Assembly: GCA_025617745.1 (NCBI GenBank)
Contig: CM046869.1
Coordinates: forward strand, 6,782,244-6,846,243
DNA from: Heliocidaris erythrogramma
Lineage: Eukaryota; Echinodermata; Echinoidea; Camarodonta; Echinometridae
Direction: 5' to 3'
DNA: 64,000 nucleotides
Part shown: positions 11,220-23,297 of the stretch, in pieces
How positions within the stretch are numbered: the first letter of the stretch is position 1
How the letters are laid out: every line of letters starts with the position of its first letter
Notes under the pieces: model-generated
The model's input: the letters and a program-made list of their open reading frames with translations, nothing else
Told to the model about the DNA's origin: nothing
The model's database searches: none
Made by a program: the position numbers and the translations under genes

Positions 11220-13970
11220 AAGAGTTGGGTTAGCTCGGTTGTAAAAAGGTCATTAATCGTCGCCGTTTATCATCATGCCACTTGCACGAGCACATACGCA
11301 TACGTGTCATGCTTAAATCAGGGAAGTGCTGCTTAAATCCTATTTTGACCAAGCAAGGATCGGACTTCTTGTTTTGATTTGTCGTACCGTTGCATTATGC
11401 ATGGCATGTGGTAGGGTCCATGCTTGCATTATCCACACACTGCATACACAAACGTATGTATGCAAGATCGCTGTTCTGCGTTGCGCAACACAGCTCACCG
11501 TAACAAGCTCAAGTTGTGAAACCTTGTGACCAATCGGGAGTGAGATGTCGAAATTAACATGAATGAAAGTTCGGCAAACTTTGGTGACCGGTGACCCGTG
11601 ACCCAAGTGCCTAGTAGCTATCTTGGTCCACTTGCATTGCCGATGATTTTGCGTGCGCGCGCACGCACCCAGTCGAGATGGGGGCATGGGGGATGTGATC
11701 GGAGCAGGGCTGGGGGATATATTGGGAAAGGGTGAAAAGGGCGTTCAGTTGATAAAGTTTGTTGACCTGTAAAAACTGTCAACAATTCCCAGAGAGTAAG
11801 GCAACGTGTTTGTATTATGTTGATGATGTTTTTGTCAGAAACTCGCAGCGCAATCGAAGGTGCTTCATTTATTGCGATATCGATCATGCCGGCATGATAA
11901 ATATATAATCTCGTTAAGTATTTCCCTTTCTTTGACTGTAAGGATCGAAAGAATTAACCGTTCGATGAAAAAAAAGAAAGAATACGATTGCCAGATTGAA
12001 CGAAGGACTGTCAACGATTATTGAGTTTTGAGCCCCAAATGCGCATTATTTCTTCCGGTATTAAGATGCAAAATATAACCGATTTTTTTTTAAATGAAAT
12101 GTATGGATCGCAATAATTATGCGGAGGTTTAACGTTGAAGGAAATTGAAGCTCATCATATGAAATAAAGTAATAATCGTCAGATGAAATTAAATTGCACT
12201 CGCTAAATGATAGAGATTTACGATCGCCCAAAGAAATAATATTTATATTACTAGAGTATTAGACAGATGAATAAATGACGGCCGATGTATATTTTTGTTG
12301 CCTTTAAATAAATTCACCGATGAGAATGATCAATACATGGAAAATGGAATGGTGTCAATGTGATAGATAGAAGAAAATGACAAATTAAAGAGAAACATCG
12401 GAGAAGGTGAATGAAAAGCTGACAGAATAAAATGAGGCACCGGCCATCGACAAATTCCTAAAAAGTAAATGAATTAACTCAACTCATTTTAACGATATTT
12501 CTCTCGTTGCTTTTTCATGATCCCCTCTTTCCTAGCTCATGGTTACCCGTTTTCTTGAACCATCAATTCGTCGATACAACACGGACTTCATGTAACTGCC
12601 CCCCTCTCTTTCTCTTTCTTTGTACTTTTTACAAATTGCATATAGGATTTATACTATTTATAAATAACCACGATATCAACAAGCTGCCAGACAATACATG
12701 GCTCCCAAGAGTCTCTCAATGTCATTGACCCAGTTAATGATTTATGACCTGCTATGATTTTTTTTTTCACGCTAGCCTGTACAATATGCGTCGGGCTTTC
12801 TGGCAAGTCGATCTACATGTATACCTACATGAATACTAATCGCGTTACTTAAACCAGGGAAGTGTTAGAGAGACTTTCCCTGCTTTTACTGATCGCGTTA
12901 TATGGAGACGGTACGGACAATGGGCGAGGGCGTTAACCCAAGCGAGTATCATCACTGGTGAACTCATCATTATTCATATTATGCTTATCGATGTGAGAGG
13001 AGTGTATTCCATCATGGACCTACACTCTAGTAAATCCATGGTACGATCTTCTTTCCGATACTCTCATTATCCTTATCAATCCTCTTCCAATATTTTCTCC
13101 TTCTTTCTCGTTCGCTATCCTGCCGACTTCCGTTTTCATGGAGAATCAAAACCATAGTTTTCCTTATCAAAGCTTATGGGAATTATTTGAGCAAAAAATC
13201 ATGTCAGACAGCTGACGCCCAGCTTGGGTGTCATGTTACACCGCGGTCTTTTTACAGAGAGTGCGTGGTTTGAGCGGCAAACACATTCCACGATGTTATG
13301 CAAATAGATTCATGCCGGTTGGCTGCATTACTGATCCCACCTCCATGGAGTCACGTGCCACACTTTTTTTAGCCAGGCAAATGGACCAATCTTATTGCAA
13401 CTGGGCACCAGCCTTGTTAAACAGCAAAATCCCGTTTGCCATTAGCTTGCAAGGCGGAGCTAGGACTCAGCTTTGGTAAATTGAGACACGCCCACTCATG
13501 TGTATGAACTTAAAATGTATGCTCTATATATAGCTCATTACAAGAGTGGCGTGAATATGATCGGGTGACTGACATGTGGGCAGTCGGTTAGAGACAATAA
13601 CTTTCATAACTGATCCTAAAGTTGTGGCACGTGGCATGTCTGGACCGCAGACCGTGAGATAAGAATGTAACAGTCCACCACTGTTCTTACTATAAGGCCA
13701 AGGTCACTAACACTAAGAAATACTTCGCTGGACCAAAACGATCCGAGTTTTGCGTTCCGAGCTAATGAAATGCAAACGATAAAGAGGCAGTTTGCTGGAC
13801 GAATTAATATTGATAAAATTCAAAATAATTTCGTCGGGCGCCTTCAAGGAAAGAATTGTGAAACGCAAATGGAATGGGAAGTCGCTTATTATATGCGACA
13901 AATATAAAAAAAAGATTTATGAAATAATCGTTGAAAATTGTTGAGAGACAGTAATGAGCCTGTAAGAAAC
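11220..13970. other. Element interior, no gene seen
   Basis: Mostly unique-looking sequence. Short palindromic pieces of a CAGGGAAGTG...CACTTCCCTG type occur near 11320 and 12855, related to 26150-26250. A piece of the 260-bp family begins at about 13760. No domain was recognised in any frame. Confidence 0.5.
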
Positions 13971-14680
13971 AGTAAAATAGAGTATTAAAAGTTGGTTGTG
14001 CAGTCTAGTAATGGCATTGATAGCAAGGTCCGAAGAAAAACGAGACGATTTATTTGACGAATTAATTGTCCTAACGATCAAAATAATTTCATCGGGCCGT
14101 CTTCAATACAAGAATTATGAAACGTATACGAAAAAGAGGTGAGACTATTTTAGATCTACTTGACAATTAATTTTCTAGTACCTAACGATAATAATTTCGT
14201 CGGATCATATTCAGAACAAGACAGTAAAACGGGTAAAATAGAGTATTAAAAGTGGGTTGTGCAGTCTGGTAATGGCATTGATAGCAAGGTCCGAAGAAAA
14301 ACGAGACGATTTATTTGACGAATTAATTTTCCTAACGATCAAAATAATTTCATCGGACCATCTTCAATACAAGAATTATGAAACGTATACGAAAAAAGGT
14401 GAGACTATTTTAGATCTACTTGACAAATTAATTTTCTAGTACCTAACGATAATAATTTCGTCGGATCATATTCAGAACAAGACAGTAAAACAGTAAAATA
14501 GAGTATTAAAAGTGGGTTGTGCAGTCTGGTAATGGCATTGATAGCAAGGTCCGAAGAAAAACGAGAAGATTTACTTGACGAATTAAAATAATTTCGTCGG
14601 GCCGTCAATACAAGAATTATTTTTTTATCTTTAAAAAAAATCCATCGGAGCATCAAAAGTCCAAAGAGTGACGCAATTAA
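13971..14680 (+). repeat. 260-bp tandem array
   Basis: AGTAAAATAGAGTATTAAAAG recurs at 13971, about 14232 and 14492, a period of 260-261 bp, with the third unit incomplete. Each unit carries AATGGCATTGATAGCAAGG and GACGAATTAA. Same orientation as the cluster at 9261-10860. Confidence 0.9.
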
Positions 14681-15083
14681 AATAGAAAAGATAGATCTAA
14701 ATAACAAATATATCTTTAGCATTGATGACGAAACAAAACAAAAAACAAAAAACGGCGTGTATGTCATCTTTAAGAGTTACGGAGGCAAACAAAATGAAGA
14801 CGCATTTATGAATTTTCAAAAAGGAAAGGAAACGTCAGTGAGACGAATTTCACAAATTAATTCAGCGAAGGAACTTGATTTTGCAGCATCTGAGTTCACA
14901 AATGTTACGACACAATGAAAGTATGATACACGGTGATTTAAATAATTATGTTCTTATATTAATGATGAAAATGACAGCATCGTAATATTTCATTTTGAAG
15001 AGTAGGGAGGAGCAAACAATATCATAATGATTTAAAAAAAAAATAATTGCGTTCTCAAAGTGCGTGAATAGTGTCCCACATAG

Positions 15084-15175
15084 TCTAGTTCTGGATTCTT
15101 TTTTTTTTTATTGATTTTTTTATTCGCCGACTATACGCGATAAGCCGAGTGATGGCGCGATCCCGAAAACCTACA
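15084..15175 (+). mobile_element. Single arm of the 329-bp foldback family
   Basis: Starts TAGTCTAGTTCTGGATTC and follows the arm of 10882-11210 to about the CGATCCCGAAAACCT block, then stops. No opposite arm or target duplication was found, so it is a truncated copy. Confidence 0.75.
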
Positions 15176-16402
15176 TATGAATTTGTCATGTTCACTTAAC
15201 GCGAACCGGTCGTGATCCCCGATCTTTCGACAGAAATTTGGCGAAAACACGTCCTTTTCGGCACATTTTAAATCATATCTCGAGAACCGCGCAAGATTTT
15301 TCATGGGGGCAAACGGTTTATAAAACTTTGATTAATTCTACATCTCATGATATCAGTTATTTTTTAATTGAATGAAAAAAACCGCCGTCTATTTTCGACT
15401 GAAAATGCATGGTTTCATGCTTTTTGTGTGAGGAGAAGCACTTTTTTGCACTCATTGCTCTCGTATTCCTCCTATAGCTTCTGACTTACGTGTCAAAATG
15501 TTTGGGGGCAAAGACTAGCAAATAGCCAAGATGTTACTCTTTCTTGTGATATCAGGTTCGTCCTGATTAGTCGAAAAAAACCGCCGTCTATTTTGCATAA
15601 TTAAAAAGAAACATAGCAAAAAAGATGTCATGTATATAAAGCACGTACAGTATGTAATGCTGCGTATATAGGCTCGATTTGGACTGTGCCATTGTAAAAC
15701 GGGGTGCATCAATCCAATGAGTGTGTTGAACGACCGCGAATTGAGCAGTCGTTACAGCTGTGGAGTGATATGTTGCATACCGTGGATGAAATGGATGAAT
15801 CATGTCGAATGAGAAAGTGTAAAATTCTTCCTTCCCGCGTACGCACTGTTGTGTACTCGGAGTGAGATTCGTAAATAGCAGCTCTTCTGTCCCTCCCTTC
15901 TCCGTTGCCCCCCATTGCTATAATAGAACAGCCGCGAACAAAACACCGATTTATATAGAGCAATGACCTGGACCACCCAGCTGATCGAGCGCGTACTCGA
16001 GTCGCGTTTGTATGTGCGCACAGCTGACTAAAGCAGAATTAAACCTTCAAATTATGTGAACAAATCAGGGGGTGAGAAATTCATATGTTGGTCCCGACGG
16101 GAGGCCACATGGCAGGGATGTTACGTGGCATATTCAAGCGGCGAAAGCTAGCCCGCGGGAGGCATGGTTTAATCCATACAGCGCGAGAACGCGGCGGGCA
16201 TGATATAAACCCACTGCAAATAAATACGGCGGGAGACCGCGGGCGACATGAGGGAATAACTTGAGATGCGCCCGGCTATGACCCCATGCCGGCTGCAGGC
16301 TGAACGGGGTCAATACTCAGTAACGACTGTTCATGCTGGCCTCGTCCGGCACGGGGGATTAATTTGGCCTTTCTGCGGCCTCTGGCGTTCCCCCCATGCC
16401 AC
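15176..16402. other. Element interior and GC-rich right subterminal block
   Basis: A 24-base block around ACCGCCGTCTATTTT is repeated at about 15379 and 15580. From about 16090 the sequence turns GC-rich with scattered GCATGNCNCCNGC motifs, like the left arm. No gene is seen. Confidence 0.5.
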
Positions 16403-16441
16403 CTGCAGGCAACACGCTGTGATAGTTTTGCTCTCTCGCCT
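16403..16441 (+). repeat. Inner junction module, right copy
   Basis: Reverse-complement partner of 1168-1206, abutting the first unit of the right tandem array. Confidence 0.85.
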
Positions 16442-16443
16442 AA

Positions 16444-18138
16444 GACTGGTACGCGATTCCAGCATTATTGGCGTAATTTTGGCATTTCTTTGTTTTTACA
16501 ATTGAAATCACCTAAAAGAATGGAAATAAAGGTGTCATATTGTGAGATTCAATGTACAAAATGATATCCAACCCATAAGATATCAATAAATGTACACACT
16601 TAGAAATAAAGGTACAATTTTGCACCCTTCAAATGCAACACTGGCAGCACCTTTTTGGGTGCAACTTTGCACCCTAAGAAGCTTTTTGCACCTTTAAGGG
16701 TGCAGTTAGCTACATTTTGCACCCTTAAAGGGTGCAGAGATGTACCTTTTAGAAAAGGTACAAATTTGCACCCTTTGGATGCAAAAATTTCTGCACCCTT
16801 AAAGGTGCAAAGTTGCACCTTTTAGGGTGCAAACGGGCATTAAAGGGTGCAAACAAGAACAAAAAGGTGCATTTTTGCACCCTTTTCATGTAGGGTGCAA
16901 GATTGCACCCAAAAAGGTGCTGCCAGTGTTGCATTTAGGGTGCAAACCTGAACCTTTATTTCTAAGTGTGTAAACGAATAAAACTTTTCCGACTTTTCAT
17001 TTTGTTATTGTTTGAAATTTGACAAAGTACAGTGAGACTGGCGCGATTCCAGCATTATTGGCGTAATTTTGGCATTTCTTTGTTTTTACAATTGAAATCA
17101 CCTAAAAGAATGGAAATAAAGGTGTCATATTGTGAGATTCAATGTACAAAATGATATCCACTCCCATAAGATATCAATAAATGTAAACAGATAGAACTTT
17201 TCCGACTTTTCATTTTGTTATTGTTTCATATTTGACAAAGTACAGTAAGACTGGCGCGATTCCAGCATTATTGGCGTAATTTTGGCATTTCTTTGTTTTT
17301 ACAATTGAAATCACCTAAAAGAATGGAAATAAAGGTGTCATATTGTGAGATTTAATGTACAAAATGATATCCAACCCATAAGATATCGATAAATGTTTTT
17401 TTTTTTTAAATTCCGACTTTTCATTTTCTTCTTGTTTCATATTTGACAAAGTACAGTGAGACTGGCGCGATTCCAGCATTATTGGCGTAATTTTGGCATT
17501 TCTTTGTTTTTACAATTGGAATCACCTAAAAGAATGGAAATAAAGGTGTCATATTGTGAGATTTAATGTACAAAATGATATCCAACCCATAAGATATCAA
17601 TAAATGTAAACGAATAGAACTTTTCCGACTTTTCATTTTGTTATTGTTTCATATTTGACAAAGTACAGTAAGACTGGCGCGATTCCAGCATTATTGGCGT
17701 AATTTTGGCATTTCTTTGTTTTTACAATTGAAATCACCTAAAAGAATGGAAATAAAGGTGTCATATTGTGAGATTCAATGTACAAAATGATATCCAACCC
17801 ATAAGATATCGATAAATGTTTTTAAAAAAATAAAATCCGACCTTTCATTTTCTTCTTGTTTCATATTTGACAAAGTACAGTGAGACTGGCGCGATTCCAG
17901 CATTATTGGCGTAATTTTGGCATTTCTTTGTTTTTACAATTGAAATCACCTAAAAGAATGGAAATAAAGGTGTCATATTGTGAGATTCAATGTACAAAAT
18001 GATATCCAACCCATAAGATATCAATAAATGTAAACAGATAGAACTTTTCCGACTTTTCATTTTGTTATTGTTTCATATTTGACAAAGTACAGTAAGACTG
18101 GCGCGATTCCAGCATTATTGGCGTAATTTTGGCATTTC
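16444..18138 (+). repeat. Right array of 212-bp tandem units (B-B-A-B-A-B-part)
   Basis: Units start with GACTGG at 16444, 17036, 17249, 17460, 17672, 17883 and 18096. Spacing is 211-213 bp except for the first, which carries a 376-bp insertion. A and B variants alternate from the second unit on, giving a dimeric higher-order repeat of about 423 bp. The last unit is cut after 43 bases at GGCATTTC, where the GC-rich terminal arm begins. Identity between units is very high by eye, which suggests recent homogenisation. Confidence 0.95.
16595..16970. mobile_element. TA-flanked hairpin element inside a tandem unit
   Basis: Starts CACACTTAGAAATAAAGG and ends with its complement, flanked by TA on both sides (16593-16594 and 16971-16972). 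Sibling units give the empty site AAATGTAAACG, so the boundaries are certain. The interior is packed with TGCACCC/GGGTGCA motifs in both orientations, so it can fold into many alternative stems. TA duplication fits a Tc1/mariner-type miniature element. No coding capacity. Confidence 0.92.
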
Positions 18139-18238
18139 AGAGCGAGCGCGATTAAATTAGCGCGGCGCGCCCGTACTTATGAATATTCATAATTGCTCGT
18201 TCAATAGCTGCCCAAATGACGCCAACATAGCCTCAACC

Positions 18239-18248
18239 GTCTCACAAT
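18239..18248. repeat. Right target-site duplication of the large element
   Basis: GTCTCACAAT directly after the right terminus is the direct-repeat partner of 585-594. Confidence 0.72.
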
Positions 18249-19057
18249 TATAATTGATTTTTTAAGGAATTTGATATTGCGAAATACTCGCTCTACGGTG
18301 TCTTTGAAAGGACATTTGTTGTCGTTGAAAAGATTCCATCAACATGATCAAAAGGGGGAAAAAAAAACAACCAAACAAAATAAAACCAAAGAAAAGTGGA
18401 AAAAGGATAAGAGGAAAGGGAGAGGGGACAGGCAATGTGAAAATCAGATGTCACTACGACGGTACCCCTCCTATGTAGGCCCTATACTCAATGGTCTAAT
18501 TTGGTCATCTTCCATCTCACGGGCCATCTTATCACCCCGCGCCCCACTCCCACTGGAGCCACTCTCCAGACAGTAATGAAAAAAATCAGAATGATGAAAT
18601 TAAAACTCTTGCATTTGAGAAACTATTTTTGTATTTCTAGTTTGTTATTTTCTAGTGACTCAACTTGTTTTTTTCAGCCAGGCCGTTGTACCTGATCTAT
18701 AGCTCTTTGCAGAAGAGATGATTGGATACAGATTCAACGGATTGATTTTTTTTATGTGCATACAATCACCTAAAAACATAGATTGCGTATGGCAAGATTA
18801 AATCAATCAACCTACAAAAAGGCTAAAAAAAAACTACGGGTTAATAGTTAATAATAAAGGATAAAAGAAAAATGCGCCCACGAACCAAACTGGGATGGGT
18901 TCTGTACTGGCTTTATTCTTGGTCAGTGGTATATGATGGGTGCATCATGCGACTAGTCTACTCAAGAGTCACTTTTATATTGAGACTTGAATTTGAGAGT
19001 GTATTTAAACTTGCGATATCTCTTAAATAGAAATAATGGTGCCAAACTTTGGTATAC
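18249..19057. other. No gene seen
   Basis: Right flank of the large element, with a purine-rich tract near 18350-18430. The segment around 18885-19040 has an old, diverged relative at about 40200-40390, so it is probably a decayed dispersed repeat. Confidence 0.5.
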
Positions 19058-19227
19058 CAGGGGGCGGATACAGGATTTTCAGAAGGGGGGCATTTCAGAA
19101 AGGGGGGCGCACACTGAGGAACCCTCCGTTTTACGAAGCCAAACGGCCATCTATAGGGGGTCCGTGGGCATACTTTGTCAGACAAAACGGGGGGGGGGGG
19201 CGCAAGGAGCCTCTGGATCGGCGCCTG
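19058..19227. mobile_element. hAT-like miniature element with CAG/CTG ends
   Basis: Begins CAGGGGGCGGATACAGG and ends TCTGGATCGGCGCCTG, the same end type as 9778-9950 and 37792-37975. TATAC abuts both sides, a duplication of only 5 bp, so the target duplication is eroded or the ends are slightly off. A G run occurs at about 19189-19200. Confidence 0.5.
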
Positions 19228-21419
19228 TATACCCTTGATTTAAATTGACAAATTGGTAAGGTTACTGGTATATCATATTTATTTATTAAAAAAAGATAAA
19301 TAAATGAGGTAATTTTCCAAAGCTGGCGAGCAGGATCTTGTCTTTAATTAAAAGACAATCTGTTATTAAACCTCTCTGCATTTCAGCGTACACTTTTTTC
19401 TTCTAGATAATTATTGAGACTCTAAGAGTATCGGTATACTATTGTAGTTATTTGGTGCCTATTACTGTGAAGTTACTATGATGTATAGTTTCCTTAAATT
19501 ATTAATATCTTGTGTCTAACTGAATATTTTCAGCTTCATTATTCCATTGTTCCCTATATGTTTCTGTACTCGTCGTGTGATGTATACCTATTGTTACTGT
19601 GCTGTATACTCTTACTTTTATCATTTCTCATATTTTCTTTCTTCTCTCCCGTCTTGTTATGTATAACTCTATTCTCCCTTTTTGTATATAGCTCGTTTTG
19701 TCTTTTGTTTTGGGTTTTTTTTTTTTTTTTTTTTTTTTCTTACCCCATTCTTTTCATAATGTACGCATTCTTAAGTAGTTATTAATGTATATACTCCCTT
19801 TAAATACATTTATTTCGTTGCTCATGTATGTACCAGCCATGATTATTTTGGCGCTTAGGGAACCCTACATCTTACAAGCGTTGCTTTCACCACTGTAAAT
19901 ATGCGTAATAATTGAGTGTAATGTTCTATATGACTTGTAAAAAGGAAGAAAGATGAATAAATATCATATATAAAAAATGGAACAAATACACTATTTCGAG
20001 AGAAAATTTAATTTTCTACTAACTTAGCCCACAAGTGTTTTCATCTCATTAATTGATAATTATCCAAAATACATGTTCAACCCATCAGTAAGCACAGGTA
20101 CAACAGCGCCCCTATGTCTATGCATGAGTTACCTCGGCATGTCCGAAAAAACGGCGCAAAGTACCGCTCCGTACCGGTAAGATTGCATCTATGAAAGGGC
20201 TGGGCAAGCGCTAGTTGGAACTGAGCTGAAGCATGTGGTGTTTTGTTATTTTCTTATTAAGCTTTAAATACAGATGCATATACAGTATTAAATGTTTACT
20301 TGATTCTAAATGTAAATTAAATTTAAAAGAGAGAAGGAGTCAGAAATACTGAATTTGAATTACATGTATAACGTCATTGGCAACAATAGTCAAATTTGAC
20401 TGATTGCCGATACCATACAACGAAAGAAGAAGAAGAAGAACCTCGGCACTTCGGTTATTTCAGTTTACGGCCAACATTTAGCTTGTTGTTAAGTCTGTTG
20501 CAAACGGCATCACTGGCACTAATTACCAATTCTTGATTGACAAGTTCCGTGGTTTTATGTCGGCAGATGTAGACTTGAACGGATAAATTCTAATGCAGAC
20601 GTCTTCTTCGACTACTAACCCTGCATTTATATATCGCCTGTCAACTATTTTCTAAGGATTTTTAACGACTGGTGAGCCGCTGCATCAGTGGTTCAGCGGA
20701 AGACAATTTTCAAGGTGTGTATCCTCCTTTGCAACGCCAACGGGACGGCGCAGCTCACTCCAGCTAGCTCCACTGAGGCGAGCGCTAGTGCTCCGCGCCG
20801 TTGCGTTGCGTTGGCATAATTAATTCACGGCACTGCCTGGAGAGTCTCTGTCACTCGGCTTTGTCACTCGTCTTTGTCTAACTGTTAATTTTGTTCTTAA
20901 TTTGATTATCACTCATCATATAAACCCCTACATTTAATTTTGTTATGACATTATGTTACTGTTTATAATTTTTACTGTTATTTTTTGTCTTGTATTTTAA
21001 TTTTGATGTGCTTTTTTAGTTTTACATGTTTTATTTTTTTCCTTTTTAAAATTTTTATTTCTGTCCATCTTCATCTGAAAGTAAAGTAGCTTTAAGTTCA
21101 AAGAGCAACATTTCCAGATCTAACGGTACTCATTGTACTCTAGGCAGCTAAGCATTTTGTATTTTTGAAAGTTTTTATATGAAAATTGAGCAAGGATGTT
21201 GACGTTTATACAATGTGGTGACCAAAGTTCAAGTACATTTAATACCTTGGAAATCATACCTTGTAGCACTCCCGGGTACATTTCTGTAAAATAGTTGGTA
21301 TTTTCTGTCGCATGTACTAAAGGTATGGGGGGAAAATAAGATAAATATTTTAAATACTTGCTTTCAAATTCAGCCCTTAAAAATCTCACTCCTACCTCAA
21401 ATGGCCGTTAGGAAGAACT
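19228..21419. other. No gene seen; T-rich tract and hairpin
   Basis: A pyrimidine-rich stretch with a poly-T run at about 19716-19738 leads to GATGAATAAAT at about 19954, which resembles a retroelement 3' end but shows no coding part. At 20734-20815 a hairpin pairs GCAACGCCAACGGGACGG with GCGCCGTTGCGTTGCG. Confidence 0.45.
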
Positions 21420-21789
21420 TTTGATATTTACAGCAAAATCCAAAGTCAAAATCTTGTCCAAAACCGGAGAAATCCCCGCCGATTTGTTTCGCGATCGCGT
21501 GTTGTTTACAAACTGCCGATGTCTTAGACTAAAATCGGCCAATATAATTTTTGTCCACGAAGAAACTCGGGATCGCAAGGGCACATCGATCTTTACGATC
21601 GCGCACACAGAAAATCGGAACTTTTCCGTGTACGCCATAGGGACCGAATTTTTTAGGACAAAACTCTTTTGGGGAGATGTCAGCGCCCGCGGCGACCAGG
21701 AAATGTACACAATGACTCCGATAGCTCGTTTCGCGAGAATCAACAGTAAATTGCGGATTTCATTTTTGTAAATATCTTTTCCAACATTG
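21420..21789 (+). promoter_or_regulatory. CpG-rich block ending at a splice donor; possible first exon
   Basis: CpG dinucleotides are much denser here than in the flanks, with TCGCGATCGCG, GATCGCGCAC and CGCCCGCGGCG strings. Both strands stay open for over 100 codons, as expected from composition, and neither translation is recognised. At 21790 the consensus donor GTGAGT follows ATTG. A plausible reading is the untranslated first exon and promoter of the + strand gene whose coding exon lies at 59443, which would give a 37.7-kb intron. No TATA box was identified. A GC-rich mobile-element fragment is the main alternative. Confidence 0.3.
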
Positions 21790-22374
21790 GTGAGTTGAAT
21801 TTATTGTATTTCTTGGATATTTTGGGGTCGGTTTTTGAAAATTAAATGCCGATTTTGAGTGAATATTGGTGACTTTTGTGCAGTGGTGTTTTAAAAAGAT
21901 GAGGTGTATGACTGCCTACATTATACACACGAAGTATAGGAATGTACCTATGAGTGCCTTGTAGGTACGTTACAATGCGTATGGCTGTGGGGACTCCCCG
22001 TAAATACTGCCTTTGCATTGGCTGATATCATTTTTGTCATGTGACGTTATTTTCAAGCTGTAGCTGAATGTACAAGCTTTCATTCAATACCCAACATGTA
22101 TGCAATTTTTCATCGTTGCGATCAGCACACCACGTTTTCCCGAGAGCTTGATTGTCAGTGCTTTTTTCTCATAAATCTTGGATAATGGGGTCAATTTAAG
22201 GTATAATGTGTGTGTTCTATACATGTTTTCTTGATGTGGGTGAATTTGTATGAAAATTCTATGATCCGGAATGTGTTTTTTTAGGGGCGAAGTTGAGGGA
22301 TGTCATTTCAAAGTTGACACGGCGAAGCGATGGCTTCCCGCCGGGAAATGCATGCGCTTTGCTCTGTGTGATCC

Positions 22375-22512
22375 GGGGAGCGTTTCATCAAGCTTTTTGT
22401 CAGTGATTTTTACCGACAACTGTTATAAGCTACTGAAATACTTGCATCTGATTGGCTGAGAGCAAATTTGTCAGTGAAAATCACTGATAAATCGCTTGAT
22501 GAAACGCTCCCC
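22375..22512. mobile_element. Hairpin miniature element (GGGGAGCGTTTCATC family), copy 1
   Basis: Starts GGGGAGCGTTTCATCAAGC and ends GCTTGATGAAACGCTCCCC. The interior carries GTCAGTGATTTT and CTTATAACAG-type blocks shared with 28320-28454 and in part with 58390-58505. Target duplication not clear. Confidence 0.85.
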
Positions 22513-23297
22513 TGGGCGTGCAATTGCATGTGTGCATTTTATATCGTAGTTTACATGTATGCTACGCACCACTTTTAATATGCGTTGTCTATGGGGAGAA
22601 TAATGCGCTCCACATACAAAACAAAGTGCGTAGCTGTAGGTCCCCCCCCCCAATCATACAATGTGAGTTGAAAATAATGCAGAGGAGATTAATAATATTT
22701 TTTAGAATAGAAACATAATTTTGAAGTAAATAACATCTCTGAATTATAGTTCATGTCATTCTAAATTTTACTGTTTTCATCAGAAATTTATTGAATTTTA
22801 TTGCTTAAATTACTAATCATGTGGATTTAATTCAGGAAGAAATTCAAATCCTTGAATATTTCCAAGCCTTGCAAAAATGTAAATTTGCTTTGACAAAATG
22901 GATGATAATTTAAAGTTTTGAACTGAAAACCTGCACACAAGAAATTGGAATAGTTTTTCTCATAATTATGTATTAATTAGTGTACATGTAATTATCTTTT
23001 TTAAAAGAATATTAACACCTATTTTCGGTCAATATTTTTTATCCACAATTACAATTTTCAACTTCAGTTCTTCGACAAATTTGCAGTATTTAGTTAACTT
23101 ATTGATGAAAATGGCTACTTAATTAAATAACTAATTATGGTATTAATTCACTAAGTATACAACAAGATCCTTACCAGATGATAGAACCAATAAGTCCTTG
23201 TCTGTTCCATTTACAAATATCCTGCATTTGACTTCGATGACTTGATAATTTCAGTAAACGCTTCATTTTTACATACACAAAACCACATGCAGTCACA
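22513..23297. other. No gene seen
   Basis: AT-rich sequence with a short C run near 22643. Nothing recognisable. Confidence 0.5.

Larger units (their letters stand above)
595..18238. mobile_element. Large composite (foldback / Mutator-like) transposon, about 17.6 kb
   Basis: The left end (595-624) and the reverse complement of the right end (18209-18238) match at 29 of 30 bases, starting GGTTGAGGCTATGTTGGCG. Just outside, GTCTCACAAA (585-594) and GTCTCACAAT (18239-18248) form a direct repeat of 9 bp, or 10 bp with one mismatch. Past the first 30 bp the two arms stay similar in layout (ATT-rich, then GCGCGC) but not in exact sequence. Each end holds a 212-bp unit array and an inverted 39-bp module. 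Target duplications of 9-11 bp are known for Mutator-like elements and for Drosophila FB foldback elements, and modular foldback (TU) transposons are known from sea urchin. No transposase frame was recognised inside, so it looks non-autonomous. Assignment to a superfamily is inference; the boundaries are read directly. Confidence 0.72.

Noticed and set aside
21408..21743. 111-codon minus-strand frame over the CpG-rich block
   Set aside because: Both strands are open here because of composition; neither peptide is recognised and the splice donor supports the plus strand.
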